The notes: generated by a model from the letters alone, not told the origin. A stretch of 64,000 bases of DNA from Streptomyces sp. PsTaAH-137 (GCF_003259365.1 NZ_QLLY01000003.1:372001-436000); one strand, 5' to 3'; numbered from the stretch's first letter, positions 44,001 through 52,245 are shown. A program made the numbers and translations.

Positions 44001-46092
44001 CAGCGTGACCGTCCGGTACCTGCTGTATCGAGAAGCCGACGGCGTCATTGAGGCCGACATCCTCTTGGCGCGGGCGCTCGCGAACCGGGTCCTGAAACTG
44101 GAGGACGGCAAGGGTGCGGGCCGGCTCCTGTCCACCACCCACCGGGTCGATGAGCTGTATTGCCATACTGCTGACACTTTCGCCGGCGCACTGGCGGCAT
44201 ATCTGGGCGAGCAGTTCGCACTCGCGCTTTTGCGCCACGAACGGCGGCCATCCGTCCTGTACTACTTCCTCCGCGGTCTCTGGGAGGCGGAGGCCGACTA
44301 CCGGCGCCACGTCGAGCACAGTTCGTTCCAGCTGATCGTCGAATCGATCGGATCCTCGTACCGGTTGCACCGGCCGTGGGCAGCCCCGCTGGGGCTCCTG
44401 CTCGTCGGAGACAACTACTTCGGCGAAGAGCTGCTCATCAAACTCTCTCAAGCGATCGATCCCGTTCCGCTGGCGAAGCGGATGACCGAGCCAGGGCTCA
44501 AGGCGGAGACCTTCGCCTCGCTGCACCAACTGGCCCGGGCGGTCCACCCAGACATTCCCCAGCGGTACCGAGCCAGGTTCGACATGGATCGGCTGCTCGC
44601 TTCCCTCGTCCCAGCCAGCCCGGATTCGGTGGCACAGCGCCTCCGGGCGACCGCGACGACTCTGCGCATGAGCGGGGAGGAGAACGCGCAGGCCCTGTTG
44701 CTATCGCGGTTCAAGGAGTCCGTGCCGTCCTGGGACTGGGCCAGCGAGATCCGCAAGACCCCGACCACGGCGGCCCTCGTTCAGGCGCTCGACAACCTGC
44801 GGAAGCTCGATCCCGCACTGGCGACCAGCGTCGTTCACGAGCTCGACCGGACGGCGGAGGACGAGCAGTCCAGCTATCTGCAGGATTCCGTGATGCGGTC
44901 CGTGTCGACACCAGACCAGTTGGCCAATCTCCTGCGCGCGGTCGATCTGATCCAGCCGGGGCAGGGACGCCGACTGCTCGACGTCCTGCGCAACGCCCAT
45001 CACGCGTGGGTGAGTTTTACAGAGGAGTTCCAGTACGAGCAGGACCCCAGCAACCAAGGCAGACTCGGCAGACAGCTAGCGGGACTCGGCGTGCTCCCGG
45101 GGCAAGGGAATCTCGCCTGGATGAAGGCGCTGGTGTACGAGAAGTGGCTGAAGATCGTCTCTCATCTTGCCAGCCCCCGTGCGATCCGAGAGCTGCTGAA
45201 GCTGACCTACATCTGGGACGAGCAGTGGGGTCACGAGATCGCGGCCAGCGTCGACCATGGCAAGCTCCTGAGCCGGATCGGCCTCGGGAGCGCGGCCGAT
45301 GTGGGGGAAGTACCCGACCTCCTGCACATCCTTACGCTGACGGGTCAACGGGAACTGGCCCACACCCTTGTCGAAAGGATCACCACCGAGGGTCCCGACG
45401 TCCTGGCTCGCAGGCTGGGACTGAGGGGCGCCTCCCAACTCCTGCGTCGGCTGCATGCCCTGAGTCGTGGGGAAGTCGAGCAGTTCGGGGCGGCGACAAG
45501 CCGCCTGCTGGAGTCGTTCATGCGGCGACACCTCGTCGTCTCCCCCGACACCCATTGGAAAGCCATCGGTTGGGCTTCGCAGGCCCTTCACGAGGTGGGG
45601 CAGGAGCAACTGCTCCCGCAGGTCGCACCGAGCCTCCCTGTCAATGGCGCCTATGGAGCAGAGGTGAGCTGGGCGGCCGCTTGGCTTCCGGAGTCCTCCT
45701 GGACGGAGGCTGCCCTGGACGAGGCGCTTCCCGCGTTCCAACGGTCGTCCCGCACCTGGTGTGAGGCCGAGCTCACGACCATGGCACTGATCACGTGTGC
45801 CCGCACGGGCCGTCTGGAGGATCCGTCGGGCAACGAGACGTACTGGAGTCTCAGCGCGGAGGCGTCTCTCGGAGCCCTGGCGCTGGCCTACCGCAGTGCA
45901 CTGGACCACGAGGAGATGGGCCGGCTTTTGCTGGCGCTGAAGCCGGCCGTCGAGCGACGTCTGCAGTCGCGCGTCCACTCGGTGGACCCCTGGCTGCCGA
46001 CACTGCGGTCCCTCCTGAAGCGGATGCGAGACCCCGCGGAGGAAGGCCGTCCCAGCCTGTTCGGCCCGGGCGGTCTCCTGGATCGCCGCTGA
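41029..46092 (+). CDS. Giant P-loop NTPase (1687 residues) of the island operon
   Basis: A 1687-residue protein with a TTG start supported by GGGGGAAAG about 4 bases upstream. Residues about 205-290 resemble a Lon-type protease fold: QDGVSAAAVALTYLAQETGLP followed by FVMAGITPEGQW, with Ser236 in the Lon nucleophile position; the Lys of the Lon dyad is not evident. A P-loop NTPase follows, Walker A GPMNSGKS (395-402) and Walker B LVVIED (455-460). The remaining 1100 residues are Leu/Ala-rich and look like helical repeats, with no motif I recognise. No signal or membrane segment. It is likely a STAND-like sensor or scaffold working with the caspase fusion. Function unknown. Confidence 0.85.
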   Translation: MPDRNTPEPTAECDAYGTILVLHALAALTQHPGSSPVEALQLVRTLVGRTTLLTADMPLPLDSLRYEGPREQLSGVGALLAEDMEPRSTGLQAQLLALQEAGLVDKLYDFVARAEKIHSSGGSTRPVPPAPHPDGPEAVHTLLRPAGGWSTIATLTLEFSAHSPASTDLMPDAKQATVVSPPWSPIGDGFKAEAELALVQACRLARTRGRAQPPRIAVSFTSPEVHSPSAAQDGVSAAAVALTYLAQETGLPSPARKNVFVMAGITPEGQWTAPDDLLLWETVRASGLAILSSSAGGWILEGRGAPRTSADRSLNGAAELLWGSKWDDVQDRWHTENLQAQRWSIVYATPGSRAFQGTSAWQEDPDEPPLVEAPQVASLHGQLILQPKLGMVLGGPMNSGKSVIARQLVTRLEGQRWRILALTPADKQLPLPGDLSAIVRSAMHLTGIAPGVKTLVVIEDLHPLERGNVGRVVSSLVGDVGIGVLALTRFSEGSGVEWDSSNVSPMTAVVGQPEVAALAAQMVEDHPHVYGGAVDALPLLLEAARGDLWVLSRSLREESAKPADGPRGTRAGTTRAEPSDALSAVDPEEADELRLVAAVSQLGDGVPEEYVSARALVVLDRFGARRTMGSVRIPSRHYARKVLKELTPGPDNGEGTAAGVNLQRMSGPLEAYLLRLFGDDRPRQLISLLRVCHAYDSMLLAELLSRSSVRDAVAEWTNTGEVAAVCVVLTTCDRYLEPNWVPARLPGVMARVPNAGGLTARTMSSVLRLISRYQRHIQKTDEFDALMNWLAKPGEGLEAVLNRPASVEDRYHLARKVFRLYHENSPALLIRSTDALVRDIRPLVAEDLIHVRKLDVLLNRCHRRSPNRNAQQHRRPLEGCQEIQDVLDHRPPSNARFGVVVGWLSLQLHFNGKEIDWDQLIGSHELQVRAALGRATASEVSLALGDLARNHRGFCTKLLNKVHATEQFRALLREAAPSEAAQLISVLSNIHSVTVRYLLYREADGVIEADILLARALANRVLKLEDGKGAGRLLSTTHRVDELYCHTADTFAGALAAYLGEQFALALLRHERRPSVLYYFLRGLWEAEADYRRHVEHSSFQLIVESIGSSYRLHRPWAAPLGLLLVGDNYFGEELLIKLSQAIDPVPLAKRMTEPGLKAETFASLHQLARAVHPDIPQRYRARFDMDRLLASLVPASPDSVAQRLRATATTLRMSGEENAQALLLSRFKESVPSWDWASEIRKTPTTAALVQALDNLRKLDPALATSVVHELDRTAEDEQSSYLQDSVMRSVSTPDQLANLLRAVDLIQPGQGRRLLDVLRNAHHAWVSFTEEFQYEQDPSNQGRLGRQLAGLGVLPGQGNLAWMKALVYEKWLKIVSHLASPRAIRELLKLTYIWDEQWGHEIAASVDHGKLLSRIGLGSAADVGEVPDLLHILTLTGQRELAHTLVERITTEGPDVLARRLGLRGASQLLRRLHALSRGEVEQFGAATSRLLESFMRRHLVVSPDTHWKAIGWASQALHEVGQEQLLPQVAPSLPVNGAYGAEVSWAAAWLPESSWTEAALDEALPAFQRSSRTWCEAELTTMALITCARTGRLEDPSGNETYWSLSAEASLGALALAYRSALDHEEMGRLLLALKPAVERRLQSRVHSVDPWLPTLRSLLKRMRDPAEEGRPSLFGPGGLLDRR

Positions 46093-46214
46093 CACACCCG
46101 CCAAACTGGCTGGGCACTCGGCGACGGGCACGCAGGCCGCAGCCGCAGTCAGTGGGACCACCGCTTCGCATAGGGCCGACGCCAAGGATCTGTGTCTGCG
46201 GCTGTTCACCGGGA

Positions 46215-46890
46215 CGGACCTCTGTTGGGTGGTTACGGGGCGAGGTCGAGTCCGTGCCGGAGTAGCAGGGGTCTACCGACCAGGAGGGGGTGCCGTCGAG
46301 TTCGGCGCGCATGCCCATGCCGAACACGACGTCGCCTCGGCCAGCGGGTGGCGGGTGTGCAATTCGCCGTATGCGGGGCGAGGCTGAGGACTAGGCGGGG
46401 GTGTCGTTCTCGTGGAGCGCGACGACGCTGGTAGCCAGCGGGCGGTCGATGTTGAGGGTGCCGGTCTTGCAGCGACGACGGCGGTGACCTGGCCGGTGCC
46501 CTGCGGGTGAGTGTCGCTATTGATCAGGGCGCCGTGGCGGGCGCCGTTGCCGATGGCCGCGCTAATCGCGGTCGGGTGGCGAAGCCAGCCCGCGCGCGGG
46601 CAGGCGACCAGCAGCATGGTCATCGCCCGCCGGGCGTCGCAGGTGAGGACGTACGTTCCGGTCGCCCGGGCCAGGACACGGGGACGAAGCGGCGGATAAA
46701 CCGGATCGCGACAGTCTGGATCGAGGCCCGGTCGGCCTGCCTGGGCCTCCTCGACGCGGCTGATGATGCTCGTAAACCGCCGCCACGCCCCCGGCGCGAC
46801 ATCATCCCTTCGTCGCGCCAGGCGGTACACCGCACCCGCGAGCGGAATGGGCTTGACCACACGCTCACGGGCACCTGACATGCCATCAGG
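46215..46890 (-). pseudogene. Decayed heavy-metal P1B-type ATPase fragment
   Basis: Joining minus-strand frames recovers pieces of a heavy-metal translocating P-type ATPase in the right order: IISRVEEAQAGR and IQTVAIRFIRRFVP, then RRAMTMLLVACPRAGWLRHPTAISAAIGNGAR (normally CPC-x-x-GLATPTA), then KTGTLNIDRPLATSVVALHE (normally DKTGTLT), then ELHTRHPLAEA and FGMGMRAELDGTP. Several frameshifts are needed, the CPC motif is CPR, the phosphorylated Asp is lost, and both ends are missing. About 0.7 kb remains of a gene normally over 2 kb. It is not functional. It lies at the right end of the island, convergent with the giant NTPase gene. Confidence 0.72.
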
Positions 46891-46891
46891 A

Positions 46892-46911
46892 CGAGCGTCA
46901 TATGAGCGTCG
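46892..46911. repeat. Right arm-like repeat
   Basis: CGAGCGTCATATGAGCGTC (46892-46910) differs by one base from the left copy at 36718-36736 and lies about 213 bases inside the right core repeat. The remaining 176 bases to the end of the methyltransferase gene show only a short AACCCAGA duplication near 47057-47075. Confidence 0.6.
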
Positions 46912-47086
46912 AGACTGCCACACACCGCCCCCGCGGAGATCGTGGCACAACGCTCGCCCCCCACCACTGGCTGAAACCGCAGCTCAGAGCCGTTCGACCG
47001 GCATACGGCGCACTCGACGTCGTGCACTCATGGAAACAGGTCGGCCGGACCCGCCCGAAACCCAGAAACCCAGAAGAACCAGCAGG

Positions 47087-48415
47087 TCAGACGCTCTTCG
47101 AGGCGGGCTCAAGAATGGCCACACACTCCACATGATGCGTCATCGGAAACAGATCGAACGCCCGAAGCATCCGCACCCGGTACCCGCCCTCCCGGAAGTA
47201 CCCCAGGTCCCGCGCCAGCGCCGCCGGGTCGCAGGCCACGTACGCGATGCGGCGGGCGCCCAGGGTCGAGAGGTGGGCGACCGTCTTCTTGCCGGCGCCC
47301 GCGCGGGGCGGGTCCAGGACGATGAGGTCCACCTCGGTGATGCCGGTGCGCGGGAGGACGGCCTCGACCTTGCCCTGTTCGATGCGGACCCGGTCGAAGC
47401 CGGAGAGGTTGTGGCGGGCGTCCTCCACCGCGCGCTTGCCGGACTCGATGCCGAGCACCGCGCCCTTGTCGCCGATCCGGTCCGCGAGCGCGCCCGCGAA
47501 GAGGCCGACGCCGCAGTACAGGTCGAGGGCCATGTCGCCCTTGCGCGGGAGCAGGCCCTGCATGACGGCCTTCATCAGGGTGTCCGCCGCCTTGGGGTGG
47601 ACCTGCCAGAAGCCGCCGCTGCCGACGCGGTACGTGCGGTCGTCGGCGCGCTCGCGCACGAAGGCGCGGCCGTGCACGCGGTGCACCCCGCCGTCCTTCT
47701 CCTCGACGCGCATCACGGAGACCGGCTTGTCCAGCTCGACGAGGGGCAGCCGGGCGCCGGGCTTCGGCTCCAGGATCACCATGCGGTCCTGGGAACCGGT
47801 CGCCGCGATCGCCTCGACCGACTCCATACCGGCCCAGTCCCGCTTCTCGATGCCCAGCTCGGAGACGCCCTCTGCGGCGATCATGCAGTGCTCGACCGGC
47901 TCGACCTCGTGCGAGCGGTGGCGGCGCAGCCCCGCGTTGCCGTCCGCGTCGATCGCGTACTGGACGCGCGTACGCCACTGCGGGACCTCGCCCGCCGGGA
48001 GCTTGTCGCCCTCGGCCGGCATGACGGTGCCGTCCCAGCCGGCCTCCTCGGGCGTGAGCCCGGCCAGGCGCTGCAGCTGCTCGGCGATGACCTCGCCCTT
48101 CAGCCGGCGCTGGGCGCCGGGCTTGGCGTGCTGCCAGTCGCAGCCGCCGCAGCGGCCGGGGCCCGCGTAGGGGCAGGGGGCCTCGACGCGGTCCTTGGAC
48201 GCGTCGAGGATCCGAACGGCGTCCGCGCGCAGGAAGCGGTCGCCCTCCTCGCCGTCGGTCACCTTCGCCACGACCCGCTCGCCGGGCAGCGTGTGCCGGA
48301 CGAACAGAACCTGGCCCTCGGCCGTGCGCGCGATGCAGTGGCCACCGTGCGCGACGGGGCCGACCTCGACCTCGTACTCCTCCCCCACCAGGGACTTCGT
48401 CGGTTCTGCCTGCAT
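47087..48415 (-). CDS. Class I SAM-dependent 5-methyluridine-type RNA methyltransferase (TrmA/RlmD family)
   Basis: A 442-residue enzyme of the TrmA/RumA family that methylates a uridine in tRNA or rRNA. It has an N-terminal TRAM domain (VGEEYEVEVGPVAHGGHCIAR), a Cys cluster for an Fe-S centre (CPYAGPGRCGGCDW), the SAM site DLYCGVGLFAGALA and the catalytic region VLDPPRAGAGKK with VACDPAALARDL. The last 20 codons come from the integrated element: the native end lies at 36575-36637. The protein end is nearly unchanged (ASKSV instead of ANKGS), so insertion did not inactivate it. It follows the permease gene in the same direction, 112 bases downstream. Confidence 0.92.
   Translation of the reverse strand: MQAEPTKSLVGEEYEVEVGPVAHGGHCIARTAEGQVLFVRHTLPGERVVAKVTDGEEGDRFLRADAVRILDASKDRVEAPCPYAGPGRCGGCDWQHAKPGAQRRLKGEVIAEQLQRLAGLTPEEAGWDGTVMPAEGDKLPAGEVPQWRTRVQYAIDADGNAGLRRHRSHEVEPVEHCMIAAEGVSELGIEKRDWAGMESVEAIAATGSQDRMVILEPKPGARLPLVELDKPVSVMRVEEKDGGVHRVHGRAFVRERADDRTYRVGSGGFWQVHPKAADTLMKAVMQGLLPRKGDMALDLYCGVGLFAGALADRIGDKGAVLGIESGKRAVEDARHNLSGFDRVRIEQGKVEAVLPRTGITEVDLIVLDPPRAGAGKKTVAHLSTLGARRIAYVACDPAALARDLGYFREGGYRVRMLRAFDLFPMTHHVECVAILEPASKSV
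47124..47149. other. attR: right copy of the 26-bp core repeat
   Basis: Identical to 36612-36637 and inside the methyltransferase coding sequence. To its right the chromosome gene continues; to its left is element DNA, which supplies the last 11 or so codons of the gene. Confidence 0.82.
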
Positions 48416-48527
48416 GGCGGGAGCTCCAGTACGTCAGGGGGGGCCACAAACGGAGAAGCGGCCGGACAACAGCCCACCAGTCTACGTGGCTGTCACCCGG
48501 CCGCTCACCACGAGCCGACCCGCGAGG

Positions 48528-50576
48528 CTACTGCTTGCCGCTCGGCTCCTTCGGGCGCTTCTCGACCGGGCCGCGGCGCACCGCACCCGGCGCGTTCCAC
48601 TCGGAGCGCCTGCGGGCCCGCTTCTTGGCGGCCTCGGAGGACTCCAGCTGGTACGGGACGGACGTCACCATGATTCCCGGCGTGAAGAGCAGGCGGCCCT
48701 TCAGGCGCAGCGCGCTCTGGTTGTGCAGCAGGTGCTCGTACCAGTGGCCGACCACGTACTCGGGGATGATCACGCTGACCGCGTCGCGCGGGGACTCGCG
48801 GCGCAGGCTCTTCACGTACTCGATGATCGGCCGGGTGATCTCGCGGTACGGGGAGTCGAGGACCTTGAGCGGGATCTCGATGCCGCGCCGCTCCCACTCC
48901 TCGCGCAGCGCCTTCGTCTCGGCCGGGTCGACGTTGACGCTCAGCGCTTCCAGGGTGTCCGTGCGCATCAGCTTGGCGTAGGCCAGGGCCCGCAGCGTCG
49001 GCCGGTGGATCTTCGAGACGAGGACGATCGAGTGGACGCGGGACGGGCGGACGCTGTCGTCGGAGGGCGTCTCCGGCGCGGCGATCTCCTCGGCGACCCG
49101 GTCGTAGTGCTTCCGGATCGCGGTCATCGTCGCGTAGAAGATGCACATGCCGAGCAGCGCGACCCAGGCGCCGTGGGTGAACTTCGTGACGAGGACGACC
49201 ACGAGGACCAGGCCGGTGAAGAAGGCGCCGAAGGCGTTGATCGCGCGGGAGCGGATCATGTGGCGCCGCTTGTCGGCGTCGCGCTCGGTGCGCAGGTGCC
49301 GGTTCCAGTGCCGGACCATGCCGGTCTGGCTCAGGGTGAACGACACGAAGACGCCGACGATGTAGAGCTGGATCAGCCGGGTGGAGTCGGCGCCGTAGAT
49401 GACGACCAGGAGCATCGCCGCGCCCGCGAGCAGCACGATGCCGTTCGAGAAGGCGAGGCGGTCGCCGCGGGTGTGCAGCTGGCGCGGCAGGTAGCGGTCC
49501 TGGGCGAGGATCGAGCCGAGCAGCGGGAAGCCGTTGTACGCGGTGTTGGCGGCCAGGAAGAGGACCAGGGCCGTCGCCGCCGCGAGGATGATGAAGAGGA
49601 AGCTGCCCTTGCCGAAGACGGCCTCGGCGACCTGGGAGATCACCGGGTTCTGGACGTAGCCGCTGCCGACCGCGACGCCGTTGTGGATCAGGTCGCTCGC
49701 CGGGTGCTCGGCCATCCGGACGTTGGTGGCCATGGCCAGGGCGATGATGCCGCAGAACATGGTGACGGCGAGCGCGCCCATGAGCGCGAGCGTGGACGCC
49801 GCGTTCTTCGACTTCGGCTTGCGGAAGGCCGGTACGCCGTTGGAGATCGCCTCGACGCCGGTCAGCGCCGCGCAGCCGGAGGAGAAGGCGCGCAGCAGGA
49901 GGAACACCAGCGCGAACCCGGCGAGGCCCTGGTGCTCGGCCTTGATGTGGAAGTCCGAGGTGGGGGCCTTCATGGTGTCGCCGAGGACGATCCCGCGGAA
50001 GGCGCCCCAGACGATCATGATGAAGACGCCGGCGACGAAGACGTACGTCGGGATGGCGAAGAGCTTTCCGGACTCCTTCACCCCGCGCAGGTTCATCAGC
50101 GTCAGCAGGATGATGACGGCGCAGGCGCAGAGCACCTTGTGCTCGACCACGAAGGGGACCGCGGAGCCGAGGTTCTCGATGCCGGAGGCGATGGAGACGG
50201 CGACGGTCAGGACGTAGTCGACGAGCAGGGCGCTGGCGACGGTGAGCCCGGCCTTCGGGCCGAGGTTGGTGTTGGCCACCTCGTAGTCGCCGCCACCGCT
50301 CGGGTAGGCGTGCACGTTCTGCCGGTACGAGGCGACGACCGTGAACATCAGCACGACGACCGCGACGGCGATCCAGGGGCTGAAGTGGTACGCCGACACG
50401 CCCGCGATGGACAGGACCAGCAGCACCTCGCCGGGCGCGTACGCGACGGAGGAGAGCGGGTCGGAGGCGAAAACGGGGAGTGCGATGCGCTTCGGCAGGA
50501 GCGTTTCTCCGAGCCGATCACTGCGCAGTGCGCGCCCGATCAAGATCCGTTTGGGCACGTCGGTCAGTTTGGACAC
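48528..50576 (-). CDS. KimA-like APC-superfamily permease (candidate K+ importer)
   Basis: A 682-residue permease with about 12 membrane segments and a C-terminal cytosolic domain of about 190 residues. The sequence tracks Bacillus KimA (YdaO) closely as I recall it: RILIGRALRS, ASDPLSSVAYAPGEVLL, SYRQNVHAYPSGGGDYEVANTNLG, LLVDYVLTVAVSIASG, NLRGVKESG and LLLRAFSSGCAALTGVEAISN. KimA is a high-affinity potassium importer. Two TrkA-type genes lie divergent and KdpDE further on, which supports a potassium role. GTG at 50576 (SKLTDVPKRIL) is chosen by homology; the ribosome site is weak. Confidence 0.82.
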   Translation of the reverse strand: MSKLTDVPKRILIGRALRSDRLGETLLPKRIALPVFASDPLSSVAYAPGEVLLVLSIAGVSAYHFSPWIAVAVVVLMFTVVASYRQNVHAYPSGGGDYEVANTNLGPKAGLTVASALLVDYVLTVAVSIASGIENLGSAVPFVVEHKVLCACAVIILLTLMNLRGVKESGKLFAIPTYVFVAGVFIMIVWGAFRGIVLGDTMKAPTSDFHIKAEHQGLAGFALVFLLLRAFSSGCAALTGVEAISNGVPAFRKPKSKNAASTLALMGALAVTMFCGIIALAMATNVRMAEHPASDLIHNGVAVGSGYVQNPVISQVAEAVFGKGSFLFIILAAATALVLFLAANTAYNGFPLLGSILAQDRYLPRQLHTRGDRLAFSNGIVLLAGAAMLLVVIYGADSTRLIQLYIVGVFVSFTLSQTGMVRHWNRHLRTERDADKRRHMIRSRAINAFGAFFTGLVLVVVLVTKFTHGAWVALLGMCIFYATMTAIRKHYDRVAEEIAAPETPSDDSVRPSRVHSIVLVSKIHRPTLRALAYAKLMRTDTLEALSVNVDPAETKALREEWERRGIEIPLKVLDSPYREITRPIIEYVKSLRRESPRDAVSVIIPEYVVGHWYEHLLHNQSALRLKGRLLFTPGIMVTSVPYQLESSEAAKKRARRRSEWNAPGAVRRGPVEKRPKEPSGKQ

Positions 50577-50847
50577 GCAGAGGATCGTAAGCGTTCGAAC
50601 GGGGGGCCGCCCACCCGCCACCCCTATTCGTCCACAGCGCTCCCCCAAGTCCCCGACGATCCGGCGCCCCCACGCGAAGGTCGAGTTCGCGCCCATTGCC
50701 GATACGGTGGTCCCGAGCGCGAGCCGCAACACAAGCCCGCACCGTGCCCGAGATCGAGCCACACCGGCTGGACCGAGCCGCGAGAGAGAGACATGAGCAG
50801 GACGTTTACGCAGGTCAGTAGGCCTATGAGGAGTGCGGGGTAGGGCC

Positions 50848-51519
50848 GTGCATATCGTGATCATGGGCTGTGGCCGGGTAGGGTCCCAGCTTGCCCAGAC
50901 CCTGGAACAGCAGGGCCACACGGTCGCCGTGGTCGACCAGGACCCGACGGCCTTCCGCCGTCTGGGCTCCGGGTTCGGCGGCCGCCGTGTCACCGGTGTC
51001 GGTTTCGACCAGGACACCCTGCGCGAGGCGGGCATCGAGGAGGCCGGCGCCTTCGCCGCCGTCTCCAGCGGTGACAACTCGAACATCATCGCCGCCCGCG
51101 TGGCCCGCGAGATGTTCGGGATCGAGAACGTGGCGGCGAGGATCTACGACCCCCGCCGCGCCGAGGTCTACCAGCGCCTGGGCATTCCGACGGTCGCCAC
51201 GGTCCGCTGGACCGCCGACCAGATGCTGCGCCGCCTGCTGCCGTCCGGCGCGGAGCCGCTGTGGCGCGATCCCACCGGCGGAGTCCAGCTCGCCGAGGTG
51301 CACGCCTCGGAGTCCTGGGTCGGCCAGCGGATCAGCCGCCTCCAGGAGGAGACGGGCGTGCGCGTCGCGTTCCTGACCCGGCTGGGCGAGGCGATCCTGC
51401 CGACGTCGCAGACGGTGCTGCAGGAGGGCGACCTCGTCCACGTGATGATGCGCACGGACGACGTCGAGAAGGTCGAGGCGGCGTTCGCCGAAGGCCCTGA
51501 AGGGGAGGGCGGTCACTGA
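50848..51519 (+). CDS. TrkA-family potassium uptake protein (first of pair)
   Basis: A 223-residue protein with an RCK_N Rossmann domain (HIVIMGCGRVGSQLAQTLEQQGHTVAVVD, about residues 2-31) and an RCK_C domain (about 140-215). Such proteins bind NAD(H) or nucleotides and gate K+ transport subunits on the membrane's inner side. GTG at 50848 gives the usual VHIVIMGCGRVG start. The stop overlaps the next ATG by 1 base. The pair resembles mycobacterial ceoB/ceoC; no TrkH/G membrane subunit lies in the window. Confidence 0.88.
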   Translation: MHIVIMGCGRVGSQLAQTLEQQGHTVAVVDQDPTAFRRLGSGFGGRRVTGVGFDQDTLREAGIEEAGAFAAVSSGDNSNIIAARVAREMFGIENVAARIYDPRRAEVYQRLGIPTVATVRWTADQMLRRLLPSGAEPLWRDPTGGVQLAEVHASESWVGQRISRLQEETGVRVAFLTRLGEAILPTSQTVLQEGDLVHVMMRTDDVEKVEAAFAEGPEGEGGH

Positions 51520-52190
51520 TGAGGGTCGCCATTGCCGGAGCCGGAGCCGTCGGCCGCTCGATCGCGGGCGAGCTGCTCGAGAACGGGCACGAGGTCCTGC
51601 TCGTCGACAAGGCGCCGACCGCCATCTCGGTCGAGCGCGTCCCGCAGGCGGAGTGGCTGCTCGCCGACGCCTGCGAGATCACGTCCCTGGACGAGGCGGC
51701 GCTCCAGCGCTGCAACGTGGTCATCGCGGCCACCGGGGACGACAAGGTCAACCTGGTCGTCTCGCTGCTCGCGAAGACCGAGTACGGGGTCCCGCGCGTC
51801 GTCGCCCGGGTCAACAACCCCAAGAACGAATGGCTGTTCAACGAGTCGTGGGGCGTCGACGTCGCCGTCTCCACCCCGCGCCTCATGTCCGCCCTGGTCG
51901 AAGAGGCCGTCAGCGTGGGCGACCTGGTGCGTCTGCTGCGCTTCAGCCACGGCGACGCGAACCTGGTGGAGCTGACGCTCCCGCCCGAGTCGGCGCTCGC
52001 CGGCACGCGCGTGGGCGACGTCCAGTGGCCGGAGGACACGTCCCTGGTGACGATCATCCGCGGCACCCGCGTCCTGGCCCCCAGCCAGGAGGACTCCCTG
52101 GAGGCGGGCGACGAGCTGCTGTTCGTGGCCGCCCAGGCCCGCGAGGAGCAGCTGGAGGACCTCCTGTCGGTCCGCCGCGAAGGCGCGTAA
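51519..52190 (+). CDS. TrkA-family potassium uptake protein (second of pair)
   Basis: A 223-residue paralogue of the preceding protein: RCK_N begins MRVAIAGAGAVGRSIAGELLENGHEVLLVD, RCK_C occupies about residues 140-215. The two proteins probably form a hetero-oligomeric regulatory unit. A 55-base hairpin begins directly after the stop and probably ends the transcript. Confidence 0.88.
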   Translation: MRVAIAGAGAVGRSIAGELLENGHEVLLVDKAPTAISVERVPQAEWLLADACEITSLDEAALQRCNVVIAATGDDKVNLVVSLLAKTEYGVPRVVARVNNPKNEWLFNESWGVDVAVSTPRLMSALVEEAVSVGDLVRLLRFSHGDANLVELTLPPESALAGTRVGDVQWPEDTSLVTIIRGTRVLAPSQEDSLEAGDELLFVAAQAREEQLEDLLSVRREGA

Positions 52191-52245
52191 GAGGCAAATA
52201 GGCGGCCCCGGCGAGCGATGCTCGCCGGGGCCGCCTATGTGCCTC
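52191..52245. terminator. Long hairpin terminator after the trkA pair
   Basis: A 16-bp perfect stem (52201-52216 with 52220-52235, 3-base loop) is extended on both sides by ATA/TAT and, after a 2-base bulge, GAGGC/GCCTC. There is no U-run, as is common for Streptomyces terminators. It may act in both directions, though the convergent DUF3159 gene ends 85 bases further. Confidence 0.75.

Larger units (their letters stand above)
36638..47123. mobile_element. Genomic island integrated in an RNA methyltransferase gene
   Basis: About 10.5 kb between the core repeats. The coding sequence is visibly less GC-biased than the flanks, uses rare TTA codons, and carries genes unlike its surroundings: a hydrolase/caspase-NTPase-WD40/giant NTPase operon and a decayed P-type ATPase. 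Short repeats near both ends resemble integrase arm sites. No integrase, excisionase, replication or transfer gene is recognisable, so the element is either decayed, mobilised in trans or cut down to its cargo. From 36638 to 37073 there is no gene; this part holds the arm-like repeat at 36718 and an overlapping dyad at 36783-36807. Confidence 0.78.

Noticed and set aside
45795..46265. A 156-codon plus-strand open frame overlapping the end of the giant NTPase gene.
   Set aside because: Its composition (Arg/Gly/Pro-rich) is that of an out-of-frame reading, and there is no ribosome site.
46763..48673. A 636-codon open frame on the plus strand across the island end and methyltransferase gene.
   Set aside because: It is antisense to the well-supported RNA methyltransferase, has low-complexity Arg/Val-rich content and no family motif; high GC content creates such frames.
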